Assembly (NCBI GenBank): GCA_037974665.1
Contig: CM075780.1
Coordinates: 6,727,268-6,791,267 of the forward strand
DNA: 64,000 nucleotides
Direction: 5' to 3'
Source: Ehretia macrophylla
Taxonomy: Eukaryota; Streptophyta; Magnoliopsida; Boraginales; Ehretiaceae
Shown: in pieces, positions 24,825 to 37,900 of the stretch
Numbering within the stretch: the first letter of the stretch is position 1
Layout of the letters: each line of letters starts with the position of its first letter
The notes under the pieces: generated by a model
The model's input: the letters and a program-made list of their open reading frames with translations, nothing else
What the model was told of the DNA's origin: nothing
The model's database searches: none
Program-made: the position numbers and the translations under genes

Positions 24825-25381
24825 TTTTCAATTTCTTTTGCCTTGGTTAGGGTTGCCAAGATACTTTATCCACCAAATCTCTATTATTGAATCCCACGGA
24901 ACATTGGGCAACACAACTTCGCTTCACGAAGAGGCTGGGCCCGCAAACTAAGGGCGTAGGGTTTGTGACCAGGTCTCCGTCACTCCGGTGCCCATAACTT
25001 TTGATCCGTAGGGAGTTACGCGGTGCACAGCATACCGTTGCGAAGCTCTCTGAGAGCTCTACGACGGGGGCAGCCTGCTTGCTCGTTGTGCCCCTTTTTG
25101 GAGCCCAAAATCGAATGTTTTCATCAGTTTCAGGCCACTTTTCTTCTTATGCTCTGTTTTTCCGTCCCGGATCGTACGTCCTAAACTGTTAAAAGGACAA
25201 CACCCTGACTCGCGGGACATCAGAGGGCCCTACAACGTGTCGATATCACGTCTGGTAAGGATGCTGCGTTGTTGAAGCGGATGGGTTGTCGTTAAGCCCA
25301 TTGGGCCTTTTGAATGGGCCATCTCTCTAGGCTGGGACTGTGAACAGTTAACACATAAAGGAATTGTGCCCTCAACATGAC

Positions 25382-25501
25382 GGGTGTGATCATACCAGCA
25401 CTAATGCACCGGATCCCATCAGAACTCCGAAGTTAAGTGTGTTTGGGCAAGAGTTGTACTAGGGTGGGTGACCCCTTGGGAAGTCCTCGTGTTACACTCC
25501 C
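25382..25501 (+). rRNA. 5S ribosomal RNA, copy 23 (strongly diverged)
   Basis: 120 nt. Differences: C6T, C57T, C61T, G68A, A74T, A83G, C95T, G113A, C117T. Most are C-to-T or G-to-A and many hit the internal promoter, so this is probably a pseudogene. Element H starts 115 bp after its end. Confidence 0.93.
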
Positions 25502-25616
25502 TTTTCAATTTTTTTTGCCCTGGTTAGGGTTGCCAAGATACTTTATCCACCAAATCTCAGTTACTGAATCCCACGGAACATTGGGCAAGACAACTTCGCT
25601 TCATGTAGAGGCTGGG

Positions 25617-26595
25617 TGATGCAACCCGGTAGGCGTGTGAAAAGTGTGTAAAATAAACCAAGTTAAAATACCCGCAAGTGCACAGATATTCGTAGTGTAG
25701 TGTGCTATGAGTGCGGAATCGTACCACAGGGAAGCTCGTTATTTAGTTAGTGAAGTAGTGTGAAAGTGTTAAAGCGCTTAAGTGACAGTTTGCAAAGAAT
25801 TTGAAGTGACGTGTGAGAATGTAAACTAAACTATAACTAACAAAATTGCCTAAGTTAAGCTAAATAATAGCTAAATACAGAAGAATATATAGGGATCAGA
25901 TATGTAAATAAGGCAATTAATGTAGGCTCGGCATCCGGATTCTTAAATTCTACACAAGAGGTTAAGCTACAAGAACTAACCTAGTCAATTAACTTAGTCT
26001 ATTAAAATCCCGATTACTAACTCTGATGTAGGTGTCGTTCTATCTACGAGCGTATAGCCATAGTATGGATCTGTCCTTACAACCTGGTGTAAAAGGTCTG
26101 TTTCAACATAAATAATCAACATCTCCTTACTAGTCTAGAAACTATGGTCTACTTAAAAGCATTACCTATAATTTATTGGAATCTTTAAGGTTGTCAAGCT
26201 ATTGATTCACTATTAAAGCATGGATATATGACACGAAAATAAAGCAATCATATCATCTACTTAAAAGCATTATGTATGAAAGACAATACTTAATTAATAC
26301 AAGCCATATATTGCATTGAAACTAAATTATCCGAATCCGAGACCATATATTAAAAGACCATTATTTACAATATCCTACCCTAGATAAGAATTCTATTCAG
26401 ACATAATAAATACGAGTTTATACAAATAAAAGAGAGTCAAGAAAGGCTTCCCCGTATTAATGAACGCGTATTTCTGAACACCAGGTCTGGATAGAAATTC
26501 TATAGCTATTCGGGCAGAGCTTCCCCCCAAATAAGAGCTATTTTTGAGCAAAGGCTCGAAAATGAACGTTAGGATGTCCGCTGTACAGTAGCTAT
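25617..26595 (-). repeat. H left LTR, outer part
   Basis: 979 bp, homologous to 52429-53408. In minus-strand terms it is R/U5-side sequence. The last five bases, GCTAT, are the target duplication of T1. A GCTATTCGGGCAG motif at 26505 recurs at the T1 insertion point. Confidence 0.88.
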
Positions 26596-29500
26596 TGTTA
26601 CGCCCCAACCCGGCCTATAAGGTTAGACTAGGGTGTGAACTAACATTCAAGTAATATCACGTACTTAGCTGTTGATGAAGATTAACACCTAATGATTTAG
26701 TCTAAACTCCAAAGTTTTTCTGGAAAACCGGCAGCATAACGGCTGTAATTGGCCCTTTGGTTTAACCTAATTCTCTAAACGCCTCAAATGTTTACCATCT
26801 CAAATTCATTTCCAACTAAGATTACTACTTTACCACCAATTGAATGGCCTATTGGTTATTTCGACATCCCATTTGGTTTACAACCTAGCATGATGCTATG
26901 TCTCGTTTGTTTGTTTGACCTCGTTTCAAAATATTCCTGTTTAAGATTGGATAAATTCATTTACTTAGTCCTCACTAATGCATCATAACCTATGATAATA
27001 CTAGCGGTAATAAAAGCATAACGATCATAGTAATGTCTAGTATCAGTCTATTTAGTATAAGTACAAACCAAAATTAGACCCCAAATTACAACGGGGGTCT
27101 TTTACATCATGACATCGAGTAACACAAAAGGAAATAGTCTTCAAGTAACATAAAATTCACAAGTAGTCACGTTCAAGTAAAACAACAATGACAGGCAATC
27201 ACTCTCGGGGTTCATCATTAGATACATTGTCCTCGGGTACTTGTACCTGTTCTTCTTCACCTGTGATGAAAAAGAGGGTGAGTCCTTACGAACTCAGAGA
27301 AGGGGAAATGAAAAATACGTTTTGAAACTCATTTTAAGGTTCATTATGAAAACTCCTTTTTGAAAACATGTCACGTATTGCAAGTAACAAGGTACGCAAA
27401 TATATGAAACAATTTGAGTAACAGATACATTTACCAATCATTTCAAGGATACGATGAGCATTTGCTCTCAATTTCAATTCCGATACAATTGTTGCGGCCG
27501 ACTTCAATAATCCACTTATCGCTCCCAATTGGAGGTACTACGGATGTACCCCGAAACCTACGACCCAACTCTCCGAGGGTGGAATGCCAAGCGAGAGAGG
27601 GAATTGGATCATGGTAGTCACAGGAGCACCGGCAAGCCCTATGCCGCCCGGCGTTCGTGAAACGCTACCATGCCACAATGAAAGGTTGCAACCTCGTATG
27701 CAATGCACATTTATAACATTTAACATACCACATTAGGAGGACAACAAAGTAGGTCACCTCCGAACAGTTATAAGATCGCACGTTGTCAAGTAGTCAAACA
27801 AGGCACGATAAGACAAGTAATTACACTTGAAAGGCATATAGTGCCATGTGAATATTAAATGGGCAGCCATGTAACACATGTAAGTCAAGCCATATAACTC
27901 ATTTCGAAGTCCACGTAATCAAGTGGTACGATTATTCAACATGCAACAACATTTACGTGGGTTTGGTTACAAGAAAAACTTATTTGACAACATGCAATGG
28001 TCGAAATCACATTTGAAGTTATAAGACATTTACGGGCAGCCCATTAAGCATATAATTTCCAAACAATATACAAATGATCAATACAAAGCAAAACTACCTA
28101 GTCATTAGGGTTTCCATTTCGTGTATATTCGTGCAATTTGAGCCTCAACCCAACTCAAAGTCAATCTCAAACCATGCATCATTTAATTCAACATCCTCAA
28201 ACATTCAAAACAGTCCACACAACATCCCGAAGCTACAATCCAAAGCATTTAATTCAACAAGAGAAGTCACCACAATTTTTCTAAGTACAACATTAAGTGA
28301 AACCCTTACTACAATAGGCTGTATTCTCACAATCAATAGGATAAACAAACAATCTCCAAATCCAGTGAATAAGATGTCAAATTAAAGCTTAAGAAGTTAA
28401 CTAAAATCAGAAACAAACCTTGCATCAATTGGAGTTCAGAATCATTAGTTATATCCGAAACAGTGAGATAGCACAAAACTGTCCAGATTTGCACACGTTT
28501 TAGAAATTGACGATTTCGAGGTTCTTAGGGTCAGTTTTAGCCTTGGTCCATTTCTGACAAAATTGTCCACAACTGAAAAATATAGTAGAACACGAAATTC
28601 CATGCATTTTTGACATCATTTACTAAGTGAAATATGGTTCGTTCCACAAGGACAGTGCATCTGCCAAAACTTGCTTCATTTTTCCAGATTTCCAGATTTG
28701 GTCACATTTTAAAGATTTTCCATTTTGAGGACTTTAGATTCAAAATTAGCTTCGGCCTATTTCTGGGAAAAATGTTCAAAACTGTCCAACCTAGTCACCT
28801 ACCAATTTTCAAGCATTTTAAACATTATTTTCCTAGCTAAACTTACCTTGAACAGACTGGTCCGAGAGCTGTCAACAATTTTGACTTCACCTAGCATCAT
28901 TTTCAAGCCAAGATCTTGCCATGCATGGTTGTTTAAGCTTATGAACGACCATATAGCTCAAGTACAGAAGCAAATACACACATTTATGAGCATGTATGTG
29001 AATTTTTGAAGAGTTTTCAAAAGGTTTTAACCCTCACCTTAGCAATCAACCAAAAGATGCTCAAAAACCTTGTTGAAGCTCAACTTTCTTCCTCTCCTTG
29101 CTTAGCCGAAATCCCAACTAGCTTTTCTCTATTTTTCCTAGCTTAGCGATCAATCTCTTAGCACATGCATGAGGTCATAACATGAAGAAAATAAATGGAT
29201 GCCAAGAAGCTTATCTAGGCTGAATGGAGTCTTCAATGCACATGCAAGTGTAATTTTCACCTCCTAGCTAGCTCGGTTGAGGTTCTTTGCTTGTAGCTTG
29301 CTTTGCTTAGCTATGGTGTGAAGAAGAGAAGCTATGGAGATGAAGAACTCAGCCAAGGCCGAGAATGAGAGAGGAAAATGAGATGAAGAGAGAAAAAAAT
29401 GAAAGAGAAATGAAGAAAATGACAAACAATGAAGCCTTTTGCAAATTTGAGGAGCATGTCGGCCTTGGGCTTCCAAATCTGAATTTTTTGTTTCTTCAAG

Positions 29501-30113
29501 GTGGAAATTTGAAATGCTAGCATGGGCTATGAGTTTTTGGTCGAGCAAGAGAGAGATTTGAGGTGGTTTTGGTCATTTTTTGTGCATTTGTGTCATAGTT
29601 TGTCTAAATGTGTCTAGGAATTAAATTATATTGAATAAGCATGCACAAATGCCACCTAGTACTCGGCCAAGCATGTGGAAAATTCTGAAATTTTGTCTTG
29701 GTTGAGCTTATTTTATTGCATGTGTTTGGAAGTGCAAAAGAAAAGGAATAAAGAATGAAGAATGTTTAGTGTTTGGTGCATTTTTTGTCTTCTAGTGAGT
29801 TGAATTAGGATTATTATATTGATAGTGGATTTTGTAGGATTGTTTAATAGTCTAGTGCTCCGTGAAAGATGCTTTCTTGATTAGCGTGAAGGCACGCTTT
29901 CCTAGGTCTAGGGCACGAACTACGAGGTAGGACACGAACTACGAGACGAACACACATTTTTCAAGTAAATGCACGTAACCCTAATTGAATGCACGTAATT
30001 CAATGTATGGCACATAAAATGAACACAATTCTTAAACCTAGGTCATGGCACGCAAATCTAGGTTAGGGCACACGAAGCGAGGTTTCGCAAGCAAATCGGG
30101 GTCGGGCCTCACA
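26596..30113 (-). repeat. T1 3' LTR (left)
   Basis: 3,518 bp. Contains the leader hairpin (27279-27296), a TATAAATG candidate (27708-27715) and degenerate short tandem repeats (29891-30105). At several sites it agrees with the left LTR of T2 against both right LTRs. Confidence 0.93.
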
Positions 30114-30126
30114 TCCTCCCCTCCTT
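30114..30126 (-). other. T1 polypurine tract
   Basis: Minus strand AAGGAGGGGAGGA directly before the 3' LTR. The pol frame, if its last stop were absent, would read through it. Confidence 0.85.
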
Positions 30127-30194
30127 AAAAGAATTTTGTCCTGAAATTCAATATTACCTTGAAATAGAGCTGGATATTGCTGCTCCATCTGGTC

Positions 30195-33100
30195 TCACCT
30201 TTCCCACGTTGCTTCTTCAACTCCATGATGATCCCACAGCACCTTCACCATAGGTATAGTTCTGTTGCGCAACTCCCGATGCTGCTGGTCTAGGATCCGA
30301 ATGGGCTTCTCCTCGTAAGACAAGTTCTCCCGAAGCTGCAACGGCTCTGCCTCCAAGATATGCGACGGATCAGGATGATACTTCCGCAGCATCGAAACAT
30401 GAAAGACGTCATGAATATTGGAGAGGTTCTAGGGTAGTGCTAGGCGATACGCCAACTTGCCAACCTTCTCAACTATCTCAAATGGTCCCACAAATCTCGG
30501 GCTCAACTTTCCACCCTTGCCATGCCTAATCAGTCCCCTCCGGGGTGATATCTTCAAGAACACCTTGTCGCCAACCTCAAACTCAAGACTCCGTCTCCGT
30601 CGGTCTGCATAACTCTTCTGCCTGCTCTGGGCGGTAAGCATCCGTTTTTGGATGAGGTGGATATTATCAACAGTCTTCATCAGTTCAGGTAAAAGGGTCA
30701 GGTCAAAAGTCTTCGTCTCACCTACTTCATCCCAGTAAATTGGGGATCGACACTTACGTCCATACAGCGCCTCAAATGGGGCCATCCCGATAGTGGCCTG
30801 ATAACTATTGTTGTAGGCGAACTCCGCTAAAGATAGATATTTCTCCCAACCTTTCCCGAAATCTAACACACATGCCCTCAGCATATCCTCTAGAATCTGA
30901 ATAGTTCTCTCCGATTGACCATTCGTCTGAGGGTGATAAGCCGTGCTAAAACTCAATTTCGTTCCCAAAGCTTCTTGCAATCTCTTCCAAAACTGGGAAG
31001 TAAAACGAGGATCCCTATCCGATACAATACTCACAGGCATCCCGTGCAATCTCACAATCTCCACTACATACATATCTCCCAATTCCTCAGGACTATCCTC
31101 CTTGTTCATCGGTAAGAAGTGCGCCGACTTAGTCAATCTATCCACTATAACCCAAACGGCGTCATTACCCTCTTTCTTGATCTAGGCAGGTCCATAACAA
31201 AATCCATAGTTATATGTTCCCATTTCCATTAAGGAATCTCCAACGGCTGAAGTAAACCTGCAGGTCGTTGATGTTCTGCTTTGACCCACTGACAAGTCAA
31301 ACACTGTGCTACAAACTCCGCAATTTCTCTTTTCATGTTATTCCACCAATAGTATTGCTTCAAATCCCGATACATCTTTGTTTTGCCGGGGTGAATAGTA
31401 TATCTTGAATTATGGGCTTCCTCAAGAATCTTCTTTTTCAGCTTCGGCACGTTCGGAACACAAATCTGGTTCCTAAACCTGCAAACACCATCATCATGAA
31501 ACTTGAAATCTGCGTTGTTTTCCTTAATCTTCTGAAATTGTTGGTCCTTCTGTTGAGCCTCTCGTAACTCAGACAACAAAGTCGATTGAACTTGGGTAGT
31601 GGCAAAAAGTAACCCCTTCTGAGTCAATTGTGGTTTCCACAGAAATGCTTCCTCCAACAACTCCTACACCTTGACTTCCAGTTTTGCCATGCTTGCTTTT
31701 CTGCTTAAGGCATCTGCAACTACATTAGCTTTACCGGGCACATAATTGATTGAGCAGTTATAATCATCCAAAAGCTCCATCCACCGCCTTTGCCCCATAT
31801 TCAACTCCTTTTGAGAGAACACGTATTTCAAGCTCTTATGATCAGTAAATACCTCAAACTTGTTACCCCACAGATAATGCCTCCATTTCTTGAGTACAAA
31901 CACAATGGCCGCTAACTCCAAATCATGCGTCGGGTAATTCATCTCATACGGCTTTGGTTTCCTAGAAGCATATGCAATCACTCTTCCATTTTGCATCAAT
32001 ACACATCCCAATCCTTCTTTCGACGCATCGCTATAGATTACAAAACCTTGACTCCCTTCAGGCAATGCAAGAACTGGTGTGGTAGTCAATCTTTTCTTCA
32101 ATTCTTGAAAGCTGCTCTCACACTTATCATACCACACGAACTTGGTTTTCTTTTGAGTGAGCTTTGTAAGCGGTCCTGCAATCTTAGAGAAATCCTTCAC
32201 GAACCTCCGATAATAGCCGGCTAGACCAAGAAAACTCCGAACCTCCGTAACATTTTTCGGCTTCTTCCAAGACATCACTGCATCAATCTTTGCTGGATCC
32301 ACCGCTATTCCCTCTTGGATATGATATGCCCCAAAAATGCAATCTGCTGCAGCCAAAATTCACACTTGCTAAACTTTGCATACAATTGGTGCTCTTGAAG
32401 TTTCTGCAGTACCAACTGCAGATGTTGCTCATGCTCCGCCTCCGATTTCGAGTATACCAAAATATCATCAATGAAGATCACCACAAATTGGTCCAAGTAG
32501 GGTTGAAATACCCTATGCATCAAATCCATAAAAGCTGCAAGGGCATTAGTTAGTCCAAAAGGCATCACCACATATTCATAATGCCCATATCTCGTCCTGA
32601 AAGCCGTTTTAGGCACATCTTCCTTCTTGATCCGTAACTGATAATACCCTTGCCTCAAGTCGATTTTTGAATACACTTTGGCTCCTTGCAGTTGATCAAA
32701 TAACTCGTCAATCAGGGGAAGTGGGTATTTATTCTTGACAGTCACTTGGTTCAAACCTCGGTAGTCAATGCATAGCCTCAACATTCTGTCCTTCTTCTTC
32801 ACAAATAGAACTGGCGCACCCCACGGTGAAGAACTCGGTTGGACAAACCCCTTCTTCAGCAATCCTTGTAATTGGTCCTTCAATTCTTGTAGCTCGGCCG
32901 GTGCCATACGATAGGGAGCTTTAGATATCGGTTGGGCGCCCGGCAGCAACTCTATAACAAACTCGATTTCCCGATTTGGGGGTAAACCGGGTAATTCTTC
33001 TGGAAACACATCTGCATAGTCTTTGATCACAGGCATCTCCTCCAACTTAGCTTTATCCGATGGCTTGTTGATAAGGTAAGCCAAGTATCCGCTGCACCCT

Positions 33101-33648
33101 TTCCTCAAGGACTTCACTGCTTTTGTAGATGAAATAATGGAACTCCCGGTGAAATCTCTTTGACCCACAATCTGCAGTATTGGTTGATCAGGTACCCGGA
33201 ACGTTATAATCTTCGCCCGGCAATCCAGTTGGACATGATGTTTTGCCAGCCAGTCTATCCCTAAAATGACCTCATAGTCTCGAAAAGGTAATACAATAAG
33301 ATTGGCTGAGAATTCCCTATCCTTAATTTGGATTTTACATGCTTTACAAGTTGAACTAGTTACAAGTTTAGAACCCATTGGAGTACCAACTTCTACTTCA
33401 TATGGCAAACATACAACTTTCAATTTCACACGTTCCACACATAAGGGAGTAATAAATGAATGAGTAGCACCCGGATCAATTAACACCTTAATAGGTTGAT
33501 TCAGTATGAAGAATGTACCTTCAACAACAGCGGTCTCATCTGGAATCTCCTCGCACTCAATAGCATAGGCTCGAGCCTGGACCCTAGGAACTAGAGTTTT
33601 GCCTCTACCGACGGGTTTACCCTGATTCTGTCCCCCTTGCCATTTAGG
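30195..33648 (-). pseudogene. pol: T1 pol: protease, RT, RNase H, integrase, chromodomain
   Basis: Protease has [11 protein letters not shown] (Asp-Pro-Gly). RT spans about 33000-32305 with FIDD as catalytic motif. A 1-bp deletion near 32317 (T2 has GGG, T1 GG) breaks the frame. RNase H follows with Asp, Glu, Asp, Asp in [20 protein letters not shown] and DALSRK. TAG at 31664-31666 is shared with T2. Integrase has HHCC residues and the D,35,E spacing. It is broken by TAA at 31229, a 2-bp insertion near 31170 and TAG at 30429. The chromodomain (VKVLWDHHGVEEATWER) ends at TGA 30195-30197, shared with T2, although the frame continues to the polypurine tract. Confidence 0.9.
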
Positions 33649-34671
33649 GCAATCCTTAACCCGGTGCTGTTCGCTGCCACAACCCATACATTTCCCCAAT
33701 TTTCTCCAACACTAGGCCTCGGTGTAGCCTTTCTTGTTACAGTATGAACAGATGGCAGTCTGAGAAGCAGGTGAACTACCTGTGGATCCGCGGGTGGAAG
33801 AGGCTGATGGCGCTTTAGTCGGGCCACGGTTATTCACTGACCTATTCTGGCTCTTGCCTTGACCGCGACTCTGACTCTGGAATTTCCTCTGTTGACCTGG
33901 AGGATGGTAAGGTTTTTTGCTCGGCTGGCTCGAACCGGCTCCATCTAGTTTCCTCTTCTCAACTCGAGAGGCAGCAGCAAAGAGAGAAGAGTAAGTATCG
34001 AAGTCATGAGAAGCTAACTGGTCCTGAATCTCTGGCCTCAATCCAACATTAAATTTCCACATTTTTGCCTCTGGAGTACAAACCATATATTGAGCATAAC
34101 GGGACAGTCGATCAAAATGTGCCTCGTACTGGGCCACCGTCATATTACCCTGAGTCAAGTGCATGAACTCCTCGATCCGCCTCTGCCTGGAAACTGCAGG
34201 TACATATTTCTCCTTAAATACCTTAATGAAATTACCCCACAAGCGAGGTGTCTGATCAGTCTCCCACAGTGCCTCTACAGTGTGCCACCAATGCTCGGCA
34301 TCCCCGTGCAACAGAAATACAACAAACTCCACTTTCTCTTCATTTGTATAATCAAGTGGCCTGAAAATCTTCTCGATCTCGGACAGCCAAGCCTCTGCTT
34401 TCTCATCATCAGCTTCCCCGTAGAATTTAGACGGGCGAAAGTCAAGGAATTCCCTCATTCTGCTATGTCTCCCATGATTACCCTCATTCCTGTTGTTGAT
34501 GTTGTTGTTGTTGGCTTCACGGGCATCCTGACGCTCCATCACACGAGATACACGATCCATGGCATTTGCCATCATATTAAACATATCTATACTGGGATTA
34601 GTCTGATAGGCATCCTCGGTCTCTTGAGGTTCACCGCTCCTATTAGTAGTACGGGTACTAGGGCCAGCCAT
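33649..34671 (-). pseudogene. gag: T1 gag (capsid and zinc knuckles), one nonsense codon
   Basis: Starts MAGPST at 34671. A Retrotrans_gag capsid-type domain spans about residues 90-190 (AEAWLSEIEKIF, GDAEHWW). A basic, Gln/Ser-rich stretch and two CCHC knuckles follow. The first has Tyr for His (CSYCNKKGY), and TAG at 33712-33714 lies just before its last Cys. T2 has CAG there, so the stop is private to T1. The second knuckle, [14 protein letters not shown], is perfect. Gag would coat the RNA in virus-like particles. Gag and pol are in one frame apart from the stop. Confidence 0.88.
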
Positions 34672-34907
34672 CTATAGGCATAAATTACGATGTACAATTT
34701 ATTGAAATATAACAATTAAGAATCTAACGCATAAGATATGCAACATAGTATAGATACAATTCTAAAAACATTTAAGGCATGTAAGTCACTTAAGCACATA
34801 GAACATAGAAGGCACATTTATCACACAATAACACATAAACAAGTCATCCTAATTATCTTAAGGCTCTACCCACGGTCCTAGAGTTAAATCCTGCTTAAGA
34901 AATCTAA

Positions 34908-34919
34908 GCTCTGATACCA
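34908..34919 (-). other. T1 primer-binding site (tRNA-iMet)
   Basis: Minus strand TGGTATCAGAGC, 12 bp from the 5' LTR. Confidence 0.9.
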
Positions 34920-34931
34920 TTTCTTCTAAGG

Positions 34932-37900
34932 TGTCACACCCCAACCTGGCCTATAAGGTTAGACTAGGGTGTGAACTAACATTCAAGTAATATCACGTAC
35001 TTAGCTATTGATGAAGATTAACACCTAATGATTTAGTCTAAACTCCAAATTTTTTTCGGAAAACCGACAGCATAACGGCTGTAATTGGCCCTTTGGTTTA
35101 ACCTAATTTTCTAAACGCCTCAAATGTTTACCATCTCAAATTCAATTCCAACTAAGATTACTACTTTACCATCAATTGAATGACCTATTGGTTATTTCGA
35201 CATCCCGTTTGGTTTACAACCTAGCATGATGCTATGTCTCGTTTGTTTGTTTGACCTCGTTTCAAAATATTCCTGTTTAAGATTGGATAAATTCATTTAC
35301 TTAGTCCTCACTAATGCATTATAACCTATGATAATACTAGCGGTAATAAAAGCATAACGATCATAATAATGTCTAGTATCAGTCTATTTAGTATAAGTAC
35401 AAACCAAAATTAGACTCCAAATTACAACGGGGGTCTTTTACATCATGACATCGAGTAACACAAAAGGAAATAGTCTTCAAGTAACATAAAATTCACAAGT
35501 AGTCACGTTCAAGCAAAACAACAATGACAGGCAATCACTCCAGGGGTTCATCATTATATACATTGTCCTCGGGTACTTGTACCTGTTCTTCTTCACCTGT
35601 GATGAAAAAGAGGGTGAGTCCTTATGAACTCAGCGAGGGGGAAACGAGAAATACGTTTTGAAACTCATTTTCCTGTTCAATTATGAAAACTCCTTTTTGA
35701 AAACATGCCACGTATTGCAAATAACAAGGTACGCAAATATACGAAACAAATCGAGTAACAGATACATTTACCAATCATTTCAAGGATACGACGAGCATTT
35801 GCTCTCAATTTCAATTCCGATACAATTGTTGCGGCCAACTTCGATAATCAACTTATCGCTCCCAATTGGGTGTACTCCGGATGTACCCCGAAACCTACGA
35901 CCCAACTCTCCGAGGGTGGAATGCCAAGCGAGAGAGGGATTTGGACCATGGTAGTCACGGGAGCACCGGCAAGCCCTATGCGGCCCGGCGTTCGTGAAAC
36001 GCTACCATGCCACAATGAAAGGTTGCAACCTCGTATGCAATGCACATTTATAACATTTAACATATCACATTAGGAGGACAACAAAGTAGGTCGCCTCCGA
36101 ACAATTATAAGATCGCACGTTGTCAAGTAGCCAAACAAGGCACAATAAGACAAGTAATTTCACTTGAAAGGCATATAGAGTCATTTGAATATTAAACGGG
36201 CAGCCATGTAACACATGTAAGTCAAGCCATATAACTCATTTCGAAGTCCACGTAATCAAGTGGTACGATTATTCAATATGCAACAACATTTACGTGGGTT
36301 TGGTTACAAGAAAAACTTATTTGACAACATGCAATGGTCGAAATCACATTTGAAGTTATAAGACATTTACGGGCAGCCCATTAAGCATATAATTTCCACA
36401 CAATATACAAATGATCAATACTTAGCAAAACTACCTAGTCATTAGGGTTTCCATTTCGTGTATATTCGTGCAATTTGAGCCTCAACCCAACTCAAAGTCA
36501 ATCTCAAACCATGCATCATTTAATTCACCATCTTCAAACATTCAAAACAGTCCACACAACATCCCGAAGGTACAATCCAAAGCATTTAATTCGACAAGAG
36601 AAGTCACCACAATTTTTCTAAGTACAACATTAAGTGAAACCCTTACTGCAATAGGCTGTTTTCTCACAATCAATAGGATAACAAAACAATCTTCAAATCC
36701 AGTGAATAAGATGTCAAATTAAAGATTAAGAAGTTAACTAAAATGAGAAACAAACCTTGCATCAATTGCAGTTCAGAATCATTAGTTATAGCCGAAACAG
36801 TGAGATAGCACAAAACTGTCCAGATTTGTACACTTTTCAGAAATTGACGATTTTGAGGTCCTTAGTGTCAGTTTTAGCCTTGGTCCATTTCTGACAAAAT
36901 TGTCCATAACTGAAAAATATAGTAGCAAACCAAATTTCATGCATTTTGGACATCATTTACTAAGTCATATATGGTTCGTTCCACAAGGTCAGTGCATCTG
37001 CCAAAACCTGCTTCATTTTTCCAGATTTTCAGATTTGGTCACATTTTAAAGATTTTCTATTTTGAGGATCTTAGAGTCAAAATTAGCTTCGCCCTATTTC
37101 TGAGAAAAATGTTCAAAACTGTCCAAACTAGTCAACTACCAATTTTGAAGAATTTTCAAAATCATTTTCCTAGCTAAACTTACCTCGAACAGACTGGTCA
37201 GAGAGCTGTCAACAATTTCGACTTCACCTAGCATCATTTTCAAGCCAAGATCTTGCCATGCATGGTTGTTTAAGCTTATGAACGACCATATAGCTCAAGT
37301 ACAGAAGCAAATACACACATTTATGAGCATGCATGTGAATTTTTGAAGAGTTTTTAAAAGGTTTTAACTCTCACCTTAGCAATCAACCAAAAGATGCTCA
37401 AAAACCTTGTTGAAGCTCAACTTTCTTCCTCTCCTTGCTTAGCCGAAATCCCAACTAGCTTTTCTCTATTTTTCCTAGCTTAGTGATCAATCTCTTAGCA
37501 CATGCATGAGGTCATAACATGAAGAAAAGAAATGGATGCCAAGAAGCTTACCTAGGCCGAATGGAGTCTTCAATGCACATGCAAGTGTAATTTTCACCTC
37601 CTAGCTAGCTCGGTTGAGGTTCTTTTCTTGTAGCTTGCTTTGCTTAGCTATGGTGTGAAGAAGAGAAGCTATGGAGATGAAGAACTCAGCCAAGGCCGAG
37701 AATGAGAGAGGAAAATGAGATGAAGAGAGAAAAAAATGAAAGAGAAATGAAGAAAATGACAAACAATGAAGCCTTTTGCAATTTTGAGGAGCATGTTGGC
37801 CTTGGGCTTCCAAATCTGAATTTTTTGTGTCTTCAAGGTGGAAATTTGAAATGCTAGCATGGGCTATGAGTTTTTGGTCGAGCAAGAGAGAGATTTGAGG

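Larger units (their letters stand above)
22883..25616 (+). repeat. 5S rDNA tandem array, right segment (4 genes)
   Basis: Continuation of the array after element L. Removing L and one copy of its 5-bp duplication restores a 676-bp spacing between the genes at 12390 and 23351. Three of the four genes here begin AGG rather than GGG. The segment stops at 25616 inside a spacer, where element H begins. The right-hand continuation of this spacer is not in the window. Confidence 0.97.

Noticed and set aside
29264-29548. 94-residue Ser/Phe-rich frame in T LTRs, also near 37601 and 56076
   Set aside because: It comes from purine-rich LTR DNA read on the minus strand. It is conserved only to the extent that the LTRs are.
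34090-34677. 195-residue + strand frame opposite T1 gag (and 60899-61357 opposite T2 gag)
   Set aside because: Antisense shadow of gag codons; no independent similarity or start context.
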